From Pseudomonadota bacterium (lineage in GTDB: Bacteria > Pseudomonadota > Alphaproteobacteria > Micropepsales > Micropepsaceae): DNA of 64,000 nucleotides. Location: assembly GCA_018241025.1 (NCBI GenBank), contig JAFEEQ010000003.1:248001-312000 (forward strand), in the 5' to 3' direction. Positions 1 through 8,265 of the stretch are shown here, in pieces. Below the pieces are notes generated by a model that searched no databases, was not told the DNA's origin, and saw only the letters and a program-made list of their open reading frames with translations. The position numbers and the translations under genes were made by a program. Numbering within the stretch: the first letter of the stretch is position 1; every line of letters begins with the position of its first letter.

Positions 1-60
1 AGGGCGATCCTGGATCGCCGGAACACGTCCGGCGTTGACGACCTTCTTGAAAGCGCCTTT

Positions 61-690
61 GTGTTCCACCTTTTTGCCCCCGCCTTCACCACACTGTTCG
101 TCGCCATCGGGCCGGTGGAGATCGCGTCGATGTTCCTCGCCCTGACCGCGGGCATGGGCAAGGCGGAGCGGCGCAACACCGCCATCGTCTCGGCTGCCGT
201 CGCGACGGGCGTGCTGGTCGCATTCGCGCTGGGCGGCATCCAGCTGCTCGACCTGATCGGAGTCGGATTGCCCGCGTTCCGCACGGCAGGCGGCGTGCTG
301 CTGCTGATGGTGGCGGCCGACCTCCTGCTGGCGCAGCACACGGCGATCAGCTCCATCACTCCGACCGAAGAGGGCGAGGCCCAGCGCCATGAGACCGACG
401 TTGCCGTGTTTCCGCTAGCCATCCCGCTGACCGCCGGCCCGGGCAGCATGACCGCCATCGTCCTTCTGATGAGCAAGACGCGCGTACCGCTCGACGTCGT
501 GTCGGTGCTGGGGGCACTGGGCGCGATCATGCTGATCACCTTCGTCTCGATGCTGGCATCGGACCGGCTGATGAAGCTGCTGCGCAAGACCGGGGCGAAC
601 GTGATCGCGCGCGTTTCCGGCGTGCTTCTGGCGGCATTGGCGATGCAGTTCATCTTCGACGGCCTGAGCGACAGCGGGCTGTTCCGCTAG
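61..690 (+). CDS. MarC family integral membrane protein
   Basis: Predicted inner-membrane protein of the MarC/UPF0056 family, 209 aa, about the usual family length. Six hydrophobic segments are visible, the first starting APAFTTLFVAIGP, with a polar loop near residues 96-116 between the two halves. The conserved GP-type first segment and the LTAGPGSM stretch in the second half are typical of the family. MarC was once linked to antibiotic resistance, but its substrate is unknown. The GTG start gives the family-like N-terminus, but the frame stays open to the window edge and no good ribosome site is visible, so an upstream start is possible. Confidence 0.85.
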   Translation: MFHLFAPAFTTLFVAIGPVEIASMFLALTAGMGKAERRNTAIVSAAVATGVLVAFALGGIQLLDLIGVGLPAFRTAGGVLLLMVAADLLLAQHTAISSITPTEEGEAQRHETDVAVFPLAIPLTAGPGSMTAIVLLMSKTRVPLDVVSVLGALGAIMLITFVSMLASDRLMKLLRKTGANVIARVSGVLLAALAMQFIFDGLSDSGLFR

Positions 691-770
691 AAGCGATTGC
701 CGCAGCCGGTTTGACCGCGTGCCCCGCGGGCGGTTTGATGCCGCCAACAAGATATCCAGGGCACGGAACC

Positions 771-2261
771 ATGTCTCAGCAGGGCGTATTGGCGGCATTG
801 GCGACCGGGGAGTTCATCTCCATCGGCGCGCGGATGATGGAGATCGCAGCGGAGAAACCCGATGCGCCGGCGGTGACCGCGAACGACGTCACGCTTAGCT
901 GGAAGGAACTGCACGAGCGCACCAACCGGATGGCGCGCGGGATGCTCGCCAAAGGCGTGAAGTTCGGCGATTTCGTCACCATCGCGCTGCCCAACGGATC
1001 GGGTTTCATCGAGGCTTGCTATGCCTGCTGGAAAATCGGCGCGACGCCGCAGCCGGTGTCGTCGAAATTGCCGGCGGGCGAACTGGCAGCAATCGTCGAG
1101 CTGGCGAATTCGCCGATCGTGGTCGGCAATCCCGGACTGACGAGCCCGCGCCCGCTGGTGACGGCGGAAGAGCTGGTCGCAGCCTCGGCCGACGACAGCG
1201 ACCTGCCCGATACGATTGCGCCATCCTACAAGGCGCCGACGAGCGGCGGTTCGACGGGGCGGCCGAAACTGATCGTCTCGGGTTCGCGCGGCGTGACGGT
1301 GAAGGGTGGGGTCGAGGGCTCGTTCTGGCGTTATGACGGCAATTCGACGGTGCTGATGCCCGGGCCGCTCTATCACAACGGACCGTTCGGCTGCGTCTTC
1401 GGCGCGCTCAACGCCGGGGCGTATGTCGTGGTGATGCCGAAATTCGATGCCGAAGCGACGCTGCGCGACATCGAGAAATACAAGGCCGACTGGGTCTATT
1501 TCGTGCCGACGATGATGAGCCGGATTTGGCGCCTACCGAATCGCGAAGATTTCGACGTCTCGTCGCTGAAAACGCTGTGGCACCTCGCGGCGCCCTGCCC
1601 GCCGCATCTGAAGGAAGCCTATATCCACTGGCTCGGCGGCGACGTGATCATGGAGCTCTATGCCGGAACCGAGGCGCAATGCGTGACGGTGATCACCGGA
1701 ACCGAGTGGCTGCTGCACCGGGGCTCGGTTGGACGAGTGATGGGCGGCGGCGAGATGGCGGCGTTCGATGCCGAAGGCAACAAGCTGCCGACCGGCGAGA
1801 CCGGCGAGATCTATATGAAGCGCGATCCGTCGCTGCCGCCGAGCTATCGCTATATCGGCGCCGAGGCGCGGACGCTTCCGGGCGGCTGGGAGAGCCTGGG
1901 AGACATCGGCTATTTCGATCACGACGGCTATCTCTATCTCGCCGACCGGCGCACCGACATGATCCTGGTCGGCGGCGCGAACATCTATCCGGCCGAGATC
2001 GAAGCGGCGCTGGACGAACATCCGCTCGTCGCATCGAGCGCCGTGATCGGCTTGCCGCATGACGAGTTGGGCAACCAGGTGCATGCGATCATCCAGCCGC
2101 GGGCGGGGCTCGATCTCGAGGACCTGAAGCGGCACCTGGCCGAGCGGCTGGTGCTCTACAAGCAGCCGCGAAGCTTCGAGATGGTCGCGGAGAATGTCCG
2201 CGACGACGCCGGCAAGGTGCGCCGCACCGCCCTGCGCGACGCGCGGATCAAGAAGGCGTAG
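771..2261 (+). CDS. AMP-forming acyl-CoA synthetase (ANL superfamily)
   Basis: Activates a carboxylic acid to its adenylate and then the CoA thioester. The 496-aa protein carries the phosphate-binding SGGSTGRPK loop near residues 157-166, the YAGTEAQ adenylate motif near 297, and the hinge region YLADRRTDMILVGGANIYP near 387-405. A C-terminal DDAGKVRR holds the likely catalytic lysine. It resembles the bile-acid/cyclohex-1-ene-carboxylate CoA-ligase-like branch, but the substrate cannot be read from sequence. The ATG at 771 is preferred over an in-frame TTG at 711 because the extra 20 residues look non-conserved. It follows marC by 80 bp on the same strand. Confidence 0.88.
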   Translation: MSQQGVLAALATGEFISIGARMMEIAAEKPDAPAVTANDVTLSWKELHERTNRMARGMLAKGVKFGDFVTIALPNGSGFIEACYACWKIGATPQPVSSKLPAGELAAIVELANSPIVVGNPGLTSPRPLVTAEELVAASADDSDLPDTIAPSYKAPTSGGSTGRPKLIVSGSRGVTVKGGVEGSFWRYDGNSTVLMPGPLYHNGPFGCVFGALNAGAYVVVMPKFDAEATLRDIEKYKADWVYFVPTMMSRIWRLPNREDFDVSSLKTLWHLAAPCPPHLKEAYIHWLGGDVIMELYAGTEAQCVTVITGTEWLLHRGSVGRVMGGGEMAAFDAEGNKLPTGETGEIYMKRDPSLPPSYRYIGAEARTLPGGWESLGDIGYFDHDGYLYLADRRTDMILVGGANIYPAEIEAALDEHPLVASSAVIGLPHDELGNQVHAIIQPRAGLDLEDLKRHLAERLVLYKQPRSFEMVAENVRDDAGKVRRTALRDARIKKA

Positions 2262-2294
2262 GATAGCCGGCACAAACGTTCAGGGGGGAACGGC

Positions 2295-2507
2295 ATGCGC
2301 GCGGCATTCAATCTGATCATGCGGATCGTCAGCAGCCTGATCGGGCTTCTGATGATGGCCATGGGCGGTATCTGGGTCCTGCAGGGGCTCGGCATCGCCT
2401 TCCTGCAGAGCTTCATGGCCAACCAGATGCAATGGGCGGTCTATGGCGCCATCCTGGCGCTGGTCGGGCTGGCGCAGCTGATCTGGAGCAATACCCGGCA
2501 GCGCTGA
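2295..2507 (+). CDS. Small two-helix membrane protein
   Basis: A 70-residue protein with two hydrophobic helices, about residues 8-30 and 46-63, and a basic C-terminus (NTRQR). A strong ribosome site (CAGGGGGGAA) lies just before the ATG, and the gene fits between the acyl-CoA ligase and the DNA ligase on the same strand, which supports its being real. Family and function are unknown. Confidence 0.7.
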   Translation: MRAAFNLIMRIVSSLIGLLMMAMGGIWVLQGLGIAFLQSFMANQMQWAVYGAILALVGLAQLIWSNTRQR

Positions 2508-2540
2508 GGAACCACGACGCCGAGGAGGGGTTTCCGGAAC

Positions 2541-3485
2541 ATGGCCAAGAGCATGCTTCCGCGCTTTGTCGCGCCCGAACTCGCCAAGCTGGTCGAGACG
2601 CCGCCGGAAGGGCGCGACTGGGTCCATGAGGTCAAGTTCGACGGCTATCGCATGCAAATGCGGGTCGAAGGCGGCGTCGCCCGGCTCTTTACCCGCAAGG
2701 GCCTCGACTGGACGGCGAAGTTTCCCGAGATCGCGGCCGATGGCGGCGCCATGCCCGACTGCCTGATCGACGGGGAGATCTGCGCGGTCGGCCAGGATCG
2801 CAATTCCGACTTCGGCGCACTGCAACTGGCGTTGTCCGACGGCAGGATGGGCAAGCTGATCTACTTCGTGTTCGACTGCCTCTTTGCCGCGGACCGCGAT
2901 CTGCGCGGGCTGACGCTGCGGGAGCGCAAGGCGGTGCTGAGGCTCGTCCTGAAACATGCCGGGCGCCGGCTTCGTTTCGTGCCCTATTCGACGAAGTCCG
3001 GTGCGCTGCTGCTGAAAGCGGCGTGCAAGGCGGGACGCGAGGGCATCGTCTCCAAGCGGCTTGCCGCGGCCTATCGCTCCGGCCGCGGCGGCGACTGGAC
3101 GAAGGAGAAATGCCGGCCGGGACAGAAAGTGGTGATCGGCGGCTGGAGCGGCAATGCGAAGACGCTGCGCTCGCTGCTGGTCGGTGCGTTCAAGGGCGGC
3201 AAGCTGGTCTACATGGGCCGGGTCGGAACGGGATACACCGCCGCGACTGCGGCGATGCTGCTCGACATGCTCACGAAGCTGGCGCGCAAGACCGCACCGT
3301 TTGCCATCCCGCCGCGCGGCGCCGACATCAACTGGGTCGCACCCAGGCTGGTGGCGGAGATAGAATTTGAGAACGTGACCAAAGACGGGCTTTTCCGGCA
3401 GGCGGCGTTCAAGGGCCTGCGCGGCGACAAGCCGGCGCGCAACGTCGTGCCCGAAGCCGCTCAGCGCGCGCGGGCGCGGCGGTGA
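2541..3485 (+). CDS. ATP-dependent DNA ligase, LigD ligase-domain type
   Basis: ATP-dependent ligase of bacterial non-homologous end joining, 314 aa. It has the adenylation domain and the OB-fold/C-terminal domain, but neither the polymerase nor the 3'-phosphoesterase domain of full LigD. The nucleotidyl-transfer motif EVKFDGYR places the adenylated lysine at Lys32. Further motifs are LIDGEICAV, EGIVSKR and the WTKEKCRPGQ segment. A GAGGAGG-like ribosome site precedes the ATG. It converges on ku and overlaps its 3' end by 25 bp (3461-3485), so the two form an NHEJ pair despite opposite strands. Confidence 0.92.
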   Translation: MAKSMLPRFVAPELAKLVETPPEGRDWVHEVKFDGYRMQMRVEGGVARLFTRKGLDWTAKFPEIAADGGAMPDCLIDGEICAVGQDRNSDFGALQLALSDGRMGKLIYFVFDCLFAADRDLRGLTLRERKAVLRLVLKHAGRRLRFVPYSTKSGALLLKAACKAGREGIVSKRLAAAYRSGRGGDWTKEKCRPGQKVVIGGWSGNAKTLRSLLVGAFKGGKLVYMGRVGTGYTAATAAMLLDMLTKLARKTAPFAIPPRGADINWVAPRLVAEIEFENVTKDGLFRQAAFKGLRGDKPARNVVPEAAQRARARR

Positions 3486-4300
3486 GTTTCGCCGCGTTTG
3501 CGGCCGAGGCTTTTCTTCAACGCTTCCATCAGATCGATCACATTGGTGTCGGCCGGCGGCTCGGCCTTCACCGGCTTGTGGCCCTTCTGCTTGGCGCGGA
3601 TGAGCGCGCGAAGCGCCTTCTCGTAGCGGTCGTCGAAATCGGCGGGATCGAATTCCGTCTCCTTCTGCTCGATGATCTTGCGCGCGATCTCGACCATCTT
3701 GCGGTCGGGATGGCCGGCCGGGATGCCGGCGAAGGCATCCTTCGCCGCGACGACCTCGTCCGCGGCGCGGAGCGTGAAGGCGACGATGCCGTTGTCGCGC
3801 GGCTCCAGCGCCACGATGCGCTCGCGGGTGTGCATGACGACGCGGCCGATGGCGATGCGGCCCGCGCGTTCGAGCGCGGCGCGGATGACGACATAGGCCT
3901 CGATGCCGTTCTCCTCGTCCGGGACGAGATAGTAGGGATCGTTCCAATAGAGCCGGTCAATGTCCTTCGCATCGACGAAGCGTTCGATCTCGATCGACTG
4001 GGTGGTCTCGAGCTTGACCGATTGCAGCTCGTCATTGGTGACGACGACGTAGCGGTTCTTCGCGATCTCGTAGCCCTTGACGAGGTCCTTGCGCTCGACC
4101 GGGCCACTGTCGGGATCGGTCGGGACCATGCGGATGCGGTTGTGGGTCTTGGGATTGAGAAGGTGGAAGGCGATGTCGTTGCCGTGGGTCACGGCGGAAT
4201 AGAGCGCGACCGGACAGCTCACCAGCGAGAGCTTGAGATGGCCCTGCCATACCGGGCGGCCCGCAAGGGCCGGGCGGTGTCTGATTCTCTTTTTCGCCAT
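3461..4300 (-). CDS. ku: Ku protein, DNA end-binding factor for NHEJ
   Basis: Bacterial Ku homodimer subunit that encircles double-strand break ends and recruits LigD-type ligase. At 279 aa it has the family length. It begins with the characteristic segment RPVWQGHLKLSLVSCPV and contains the Ku core with IEIERFVDAKDID and a beta-barrel region. The C-terminal tail is lysine/arginine-rich (KSLGRKRGETHRRARAR), as in bacterial Ku proteins that use a basic tail for DNA contact. It overlaps the ligase gene tail to tail. Confidence 0.95.
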   Translation of the reverse strand: MAKKRIRHRPALAGRPVWQGHLKLSLVSCPVALYSAVTHGNDIAFHLLNPKTHNRIRMVPTDPDSGPVERKDLVKGYEIAKNRYVVVTNDELQSVKLETTQSIEIERFVDAKDIDRLYWNDPYYLVPDEENGIEAYVVIRAALERAGRIAIGRVVMHTRERIVALEPRDNGIVAFTLRAADEVVAAKDAFAGIPAGHPDRKMVEIARKIIEQKETEFDPADFDDRYEKALRALIRAKQKGHKPVKAEPPADTNVIDLMEALKKSLGRKRGETHRRARAR

Positions 4301-4374
4301 GGCTTTTCCCGAAGAGATCCCGATTCAAACGCCTGCCGACCCGCAAGTTTCCGGCGTCCGGCCAAAGATTGCGC

Positions 4375-4405
4375 TTGACCCTCACACCACGTGAGGGATG
4401 ACAAG
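4375..4405 (+). promoter_or_regulatory. MerR-type promoter-operator of the TipAS regulator gene
   Basis: A perfect 7-bp inverted repeat, CCCTCAC (4379-4385) and GTGAGGG (4391-4397), separated by ACCAC, begins inside a TTGACC -35 hexamer (4375-4380). A weak -10 (TGACAA, 4399-4404) follows at 18 bp. A palindrome lying in a long spacer between -35 and -10 is the classical MerR-family layout, where the regulator untwists the promoter. It lies directly upstream of a merR-like gene, so autoregulation is inferred. Confidence 0.65.
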
Positions 4406-4429
4406 GCGTCCGCGAGAGGACGGACGGCG

Positions 4430-5200
4430 ATGACACGGTACACGGTCAAGGACATGGCGATGCTGTCGGGCGTATCGGTCCGGGCGCTGCATCACTATGA
4501 CGAGATTGGCCTGCTCAAGCCCGCCCACCTCGGCGCGAATGGTTACCGCTACTACGGACGGGAAGAGCTGCTGCGGCTGCAGCAGATCCTGTTCCATCGC
4601 GAACTCGGCCTGCCGCTGGAGCGCATCAAGGCGCTGCTCGACGATCCCGGTTTCGACCGGGTCGCGGCGCTGAAGGCGCATCGCGACAAGCTGAGCGCAG
4701 AGCGGGACCGGTTCGCGCAACTGATCGCGACGATCGATCGCACGATCGCGCAACTCAACGGAGAACGGACGATGACGGACAACGAGCTTTACGACGGCTT
4801 CTCGGCGCAGAAGCAGGCGCAATGGGAAAAGGAAATCGAAGACCGCTTCGGCGCCCATGGACGGACCAAGATCGCGGAGTCCAAGGCGAACTTCGCGAAG
4901 ATGCCGGCGGAGGAGATGGCGGCCGGCAAGGCGGAGATGGAAGCGATCCATGCGGCGCTTGCGGCGGCGATCGACGCCGGCGAGGCAGCGGACGGCGCGC
5001 GCGTGCAGGCTCTCGTGGCGCGGCACTTCGCCTGGGTGTGCCGGGCGTGGAAGCCGAACCGCACCGCCTATATCGGCCTCGGCCGGATGTATACCGACAG
5101 CCCGGATTTCCGCGCAGTCTACGAAACGGTGAAGCCGGGGCTCACCGACTTCCTCGCCGAGGCGATGCGCGTCTACGCCGAGACGACGCTGCGGGACTAG
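4430..5200 (+). CDS. MerR family transcriptional activator with TipAS domain
   Basis: A 256-aa regulator with an N-terminal winged-helix MerR DNA-binding domain (YTVKDMAMLSGVSVRALHHY, residues about 4-23). A coiled-coil dimerisation helix follows (about 75-115), then a C-terminal TipAS-like ligand-binding domain starting around DNELYDGFSAQKQAQWEKE. In TipA-like proteins this domain binds peptide antibiotics; the ligand here is unknown. The ATG at 4430 is preferred because an in-frame GTG at 4391 lies inside the promoter palindrome, and a purine-rich ribosome site (GAGAGGACGGACGG) precedes 4430. Its 3' end overlaps the convergent methyltransferase gene by 59 bp. Confidence 0.9.
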   Translation: MTRYTVKDMAMLSGVSVRALHHYDEIGLLKPAHLGANGYRYYGREELLRLQQILFHRELGLPLERIKALLDDPGFDRVAALKAHRDKLSAERDRFAQLIATIDRTIAQLNGERTMTDNELYDGFSAQKQAQWEKEIEDRFGAHGRTKIAESKANFAKMPAEEMAAGKAEMEAIHAALAAAIDAGEAADGARVQALVARHFAWVCRAWKPNRTAYIGLGRMYTDSPDFRAVYETVKPGLTDFLAEAMRVYAETTLRD

Positions 5201-5828
5201 GCGGCCGCCGCGCCAGGAAGAAGGTCTGCTCGCCACCGGGATCGTCGTTCGTCACCATCTCCGTCGAGAGTCCCGCTTCGGTCAGGACCCGCATGACCCA
5301 TTGCCGGCGATAGCGGAAGGTCGAGATCGGCACATCGCGCGGATAGTGCGCGAGCCAGGAATCGGTGCTGAACTTGGTTGCGGCCAGCACGGGCGGCTCA
5401 TCGCCATCGTGCAGAAGATGGGAAAGGATGTGCAGGACGAACAGGCCGCCGGGCTTCAGCACGCGGGCCACGCTGGCGAAAGCGGCAGGCGCATCCGGAA
5501 CGTAGTCGAGAACGCCGATGGCGGTGACGAGATCGAAAGACGCATCGGAAAACGGCTTCAGGTCCTGGATGTCGATGCCTTCCACGGTGCCCTTGCCATG
5601 ATTGCCGTAGAGGCCCGCGGGCGTGATCCGGTAATGCCGCACGAGGAACATCATGTTGCGGCGCTCTTCGGCGATGCACAGCGCCTTGGCCTCGCCATGC
5701 GAGGGAAACAGCCGCCCGGCATGGAACAGGGCGTGAAAGCTGCGCCGCCGGGGCGTGGCACCGCAGGCCGCGCACAAAAAGACCGGCGGCTCTGCCAACA
5801 GCGGCGCCCTGCAGTACATGCAGATCAT
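5142..5828 (-). CDS. Zinc-ribbon class I SAM-dependent methyltransferase
   Basis: A 228-aa protein. The N-terminus has two CxxC pairs (CMYC and CAAC, residues about 3-22) that could bind zinc. A Rossmann methyltransferase core follows: VEGIDIQDL, FDLVTAIGVLDYVPD (acidic and post-I motifs) and the LKPGGLFVLHI strand. The substrate is not evident. The start is the ATG that places the first CxxC directly at the N-terminus. The arginine-rich last 20 residues run antisense into the tipAS gene and may be a recent C-terminal extension. It lies 14 bp downstream of the flavin oxidoreductase gene. Confidence 0.75.
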   Translation of the reverse strand: MICMYCRAPLLAEPPVFLCAACGATPRRRSFHALFHAGRLFPSHGEAKALCIAEERRNMMFLVRHYRITPAGLYGNHGKGTVEGIDIQDLKPFSDASFDLVTAIGVLDYVPDAPAAFASVARVLKPGGLFVLHILSHLLHDGDEPPVLAATKFSTDSWLAHYPRDVPISTFRYRRQWVMRVLTEAGLSTEMVTNDDPGGEQTFFLARRPPSPAASSRRRRASPRRGSR

Positions 5829-5842
5829 CGTGCGACGACGCG

Positions 5843-6784
5843 CTATGCGTATTGCTTCGCGCATTTGGCGATCACGGCGTGGAATTCGGCGATGGTCTCG
5901 TCGATCACCTGCTTCACGCCCTTGATCGAGTCGATGCGTCCCGCGACCTGGCCCGAGAGCGCGATCGAGGATTCCATGTCGCCGCCGAAATAGAGATCGG
6001 TCGCCTTGCCGAACTCGGCCATGATGTTCGGCGGCGGCTCTTTCTCGATGCGGGTGGTCTTTTCGGTGCGCAGCGCGCGGAGCGCCGGACCCGGTCCGAA
6101 GCGGTTGAGGAAGACGGTGTCGGTCTCCTGCGCGTTCAGGATCGCATTCTTCCAGTTCATGTGAACTGGCGACTCGGCGGCCGAGACCATGCGCGTACCC
6201 ATCTGGATGCCTTCGGCGCCGAGCATGAAGGCCGCGGCCATGGTGCGGCCATCGACCATGCCGCCGGCGGCGATGACCGGGACCTTCACCTTGTCGCAGA
6301 TGAGTGGGAGCAGAACCATCGTCGCGACATCGCGCGGATTCTTGAAACCGCCACCTTCGCCGCCTTCGACCACGAGGCCGTCTACGCCGCATTCGATGGC
6401 CTTGAGCGCGGCCTTGAGCGAGGGGACGACGTGGAAGACGGTGAGGCCCGCTGCTTTGAGCGGTCCGACGATCTTCTGCGGATCGCCCGCCGAGGTCGTG
6501 ACGAACTTCACGCCCTGGTCGATGATGAACTGGACGATGCCGGGATCGCGGACGAAGGCGAGCGCGACGTTCACGCCGAAAGGCTTCGTCGTCAGCGTGC
6601 GCATCTTCTGGATTTCGCCCTTGATGGCATCGAGCTCGCCGGACGAGGTCTCGATGATGCCCATGCCGCCGGCATTCGATACGGCCGAGGCGAGCTGCGA
6701 GCGCGCGATCCAGCCCATCGGCGCCTGCACGATGGGATATTCGACGCCGAGCATGTCGGTGATGCGGTTCTTGATCCTGGTCAT
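5843..6784 (-). CDS. FMN-dependent nitronate monooxygenase / FabK-like oxidoreductase
   Basis: A 313-aa TIM-barrel flavoprotein of the nitronate monooxygenase/2-enoyl-reductase FabK family. Visible motifs are PIVQAPMGWIA near the N-terminus, NAGGMGII, KFVTTSAGDP, the glycine-rich GGEGGGFKNP and the FMN phosphate-binding VIAAGGMVDGRT and GAEGIQMGTR. Canonical members have a catalytic His in an EAGGHxG motif; here a Phe takes that place, so nitronate oxidation should not be assumed. It overlaps the transporter gene by 4 nt (ATGA), suggesting translational coupling in the sugar operon. Confidence 0.82.
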   Translation of the reverse strand: MTRIKNRITDMLGVEYPIVQAPMGWIARSQLASAVSNAGGMGIIETSSGELDAIKGEIQKMRTLTTKPFGVNVALAFVRDPGIVQFIIDQGVKFVTTSAGDPQKIVGPLKAAGLTVFHVVPSLKAALKAIECGVDGLVVEGGEGGGFKNPRDVATMVLLPLICDKVKVPVIAAGGMVDGRTMAAAFMLGAEGIQMGTRMVSAAESPVHMNWKNAILNAQETDTVFLNRFGPGPALRALRTEKTTRIEKEPPPNIMAEFGKATDLYFGGDMESSIALSGQVAGRIDSIKGVKQVIDETIAEFHAVIAKCAKQYA

Positions 6785-8262
6785 GGGGTGGAGGACTCCG
6801 GGATGGGTTGGGTGTCGGATAGCTGGGCCGGCGGCGGCGCACGGCGCGCCCGGAGCTTGGCCTGGATCTCGGCATGGGCCTTGCGGTCGATGCGGTAGAA
6901 CAGCGTGAAGACGATGCAGCAGAAGGTCATGGTGCCCGGCACGATGCCGTAGGCGAGACCGAGCTGTTCCACCGTCGAAGCCGCGATATGCGCGGCGTCG
7001 CCACCCTTCGAGGCGAGATCGGAGGGGAAGTCGATGATGCTCAACACGAGGCCGGAGATCACGCCGCCGAGGCCGCTGGCCGCCTTGGTCGAGAACGACA
7101 TGCCCGCGAAATACATGCCTTCGCGGCGCGCGCCGAAGAGAAGCTCGTGCTCGTCGGCGGCGTCGGCCAGCATCGACTGGAAGCCGATGGTGAGGAAGGA
7201 GATCGCGATCCCGGCGAAGAATGCGTTGGTGCTGAGCACGGTCACGATCACGGCCACCGAATTCGGAATGATGCCGACGATATGGGCGATGGGCAGGCCG
7301 GCCTGGGTGACGACGATGTAAGCGAGGCTCCAGATCACCATGCTGCGCTTCTCGACATGCTTGCCGGCGAGCCAGACCAGCGGAAGGCCGCTCCACACGC
7401 CGACCAGGGTCATCACCGCGACGAGCAGGATCTGCTGCGTGTCGAGCTTCCAGAAGAACTTGCTGCCGTGCAGGCCGAGCGCGCTCGCCGTGCCCTGCGC
7501 CACGAAGAAGATCAGCACGCTGGTGAACAGAAGGCGGAAGGAGGGGTTGCGGAACACCTCAACGACCTCGCGGAGCAGGCGCAGGATCGGATGGTCGTCG
7601 CTGGGGGCGCCCTTGTGGAGGCGATTCAGGGTTCCGAGTGTGCCGAAGGATGCGACCGTGGCGAAGAGCGCGAGCACCGCAGCGCAGATCCAGCCGAACG
7701 GGACATAAGCGGCGCGGTCGTAGATGTGCGGTCCGCCGAGGAAGACGACATAGCCGAGAATGAGCGGCACCAGCGTGGCGAAGACGCTGAAGAAGGTGCG
7801 CCAGCCGACGACGCTCGACCGTTCGACATAGTCGTCGGTCAGCTCGGCGCCAAGCGCGATATAGGGCACGATGAATCCGGAAAGGCCGATGCGAACGAAG
7901 AGCGCGACGGCGGTGGCATAGAAGAAGAGCGGCCAAGTGCCGAGGCCTTTCGGGATCGAGAACAGGAGACCGAGTCCCAGGAAGATCACCGCGATCGAAA
8001 CGATCATGTAGGGATGGCGGCGGCCCCAGCGCGATCTTGTATTGTCGGAAATCGAGCCCATCAGCGGATCGACGCAAGCATCGACGACCAGCGCGATACC
8101 GAGCGAGGCGCCGGCGAGCGCACCTGGCAGGCCGCAGACCTCGTTGAGATAAAACAGCAGGAATGTGCCGATCGCCGTGGCGCTGACCGAGTCGACGAAT
8201 TGGCCGGTGCCGTAGAGCGCCTTGGCGCGGAGCGGAAGTTTCGAGGAATCGCGTTCGGACAT
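6781..8262 (-). CDS. GPH-family sugar:cation symporter (MFS)
   Basis: A 493-aa, 12-helix transporter of the glycoside-pentoside-hexuronide:cation symporter family (MelB/XynP-like). The N-terminal signature ALYGTGQFVDS and the loop DPLMGSISDNTRSRWGRRHPY (helix 2-3 region) are diagnostic. It probably imports an oligosaccharide or glycoside with Na+ or H+. It lies 3 bp downstream of the GH172-like gene and overlaps the flavin oxidoreductase, so uptake and hydrolysis appear co-expressed. Confidence 0.9.
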   Translation of the reverse strand: MSERDSSKLPLRAKALYGTGQFVDSVSATAIGTFLLFYLNEVCGLPGALAGASLGIALVVDACVDPLMGSISDNTRSRWGRRHPYMIVSIAVIFLGLGLLFSIPKGLGTWPLFFYATAVALFVRIGLSGFIVPYIALGAELTDDYVERSSVVGWRTFFSVFATLVPLILGYVVFLGGPHIYDRAAYVPFGWICAAVLALFATVASFGTLGTLNRLHKGAPSDDHPILRLLREVVEVFRNPSFRLLFTSVLIFFVAQGTASALGLHGSKFFWKLDTQQILLVAVMTLVGVWSGLPLVWLAGKHVEKRSMVIWSLAYIVVTQAGLPIAHIVGIIPNSVAVIVTVLSTNAFFAGIAISFLTIGFQSMLADAADEHELLFGARREGMYFAGMSFSTKAASGLGGVISGLVLSIIDFPSDLASKGGDAAHIAASTVEQLGLAYGIVPGTMTFCCIVFTLFYRIDRKAHAEIQAKLRARRAPPPAQLSDTQPIPESSTP

Positions 8263-8265
8263 GCG

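Noticed and set aside
3..19. Perfect inverted repeat GGCGATCC-T-GGATCGCC at the window edge.
   Set aside because: Too little context to call a terminator or operator.
5829..7396. In-frame N-terminal extensions of the methyltransferase and flavin oxidoreductase genes.
   Set aside because: They run antisense or out of frame through the oxidoreductase and transporter genes and are arginine-rich; family starts are internal.
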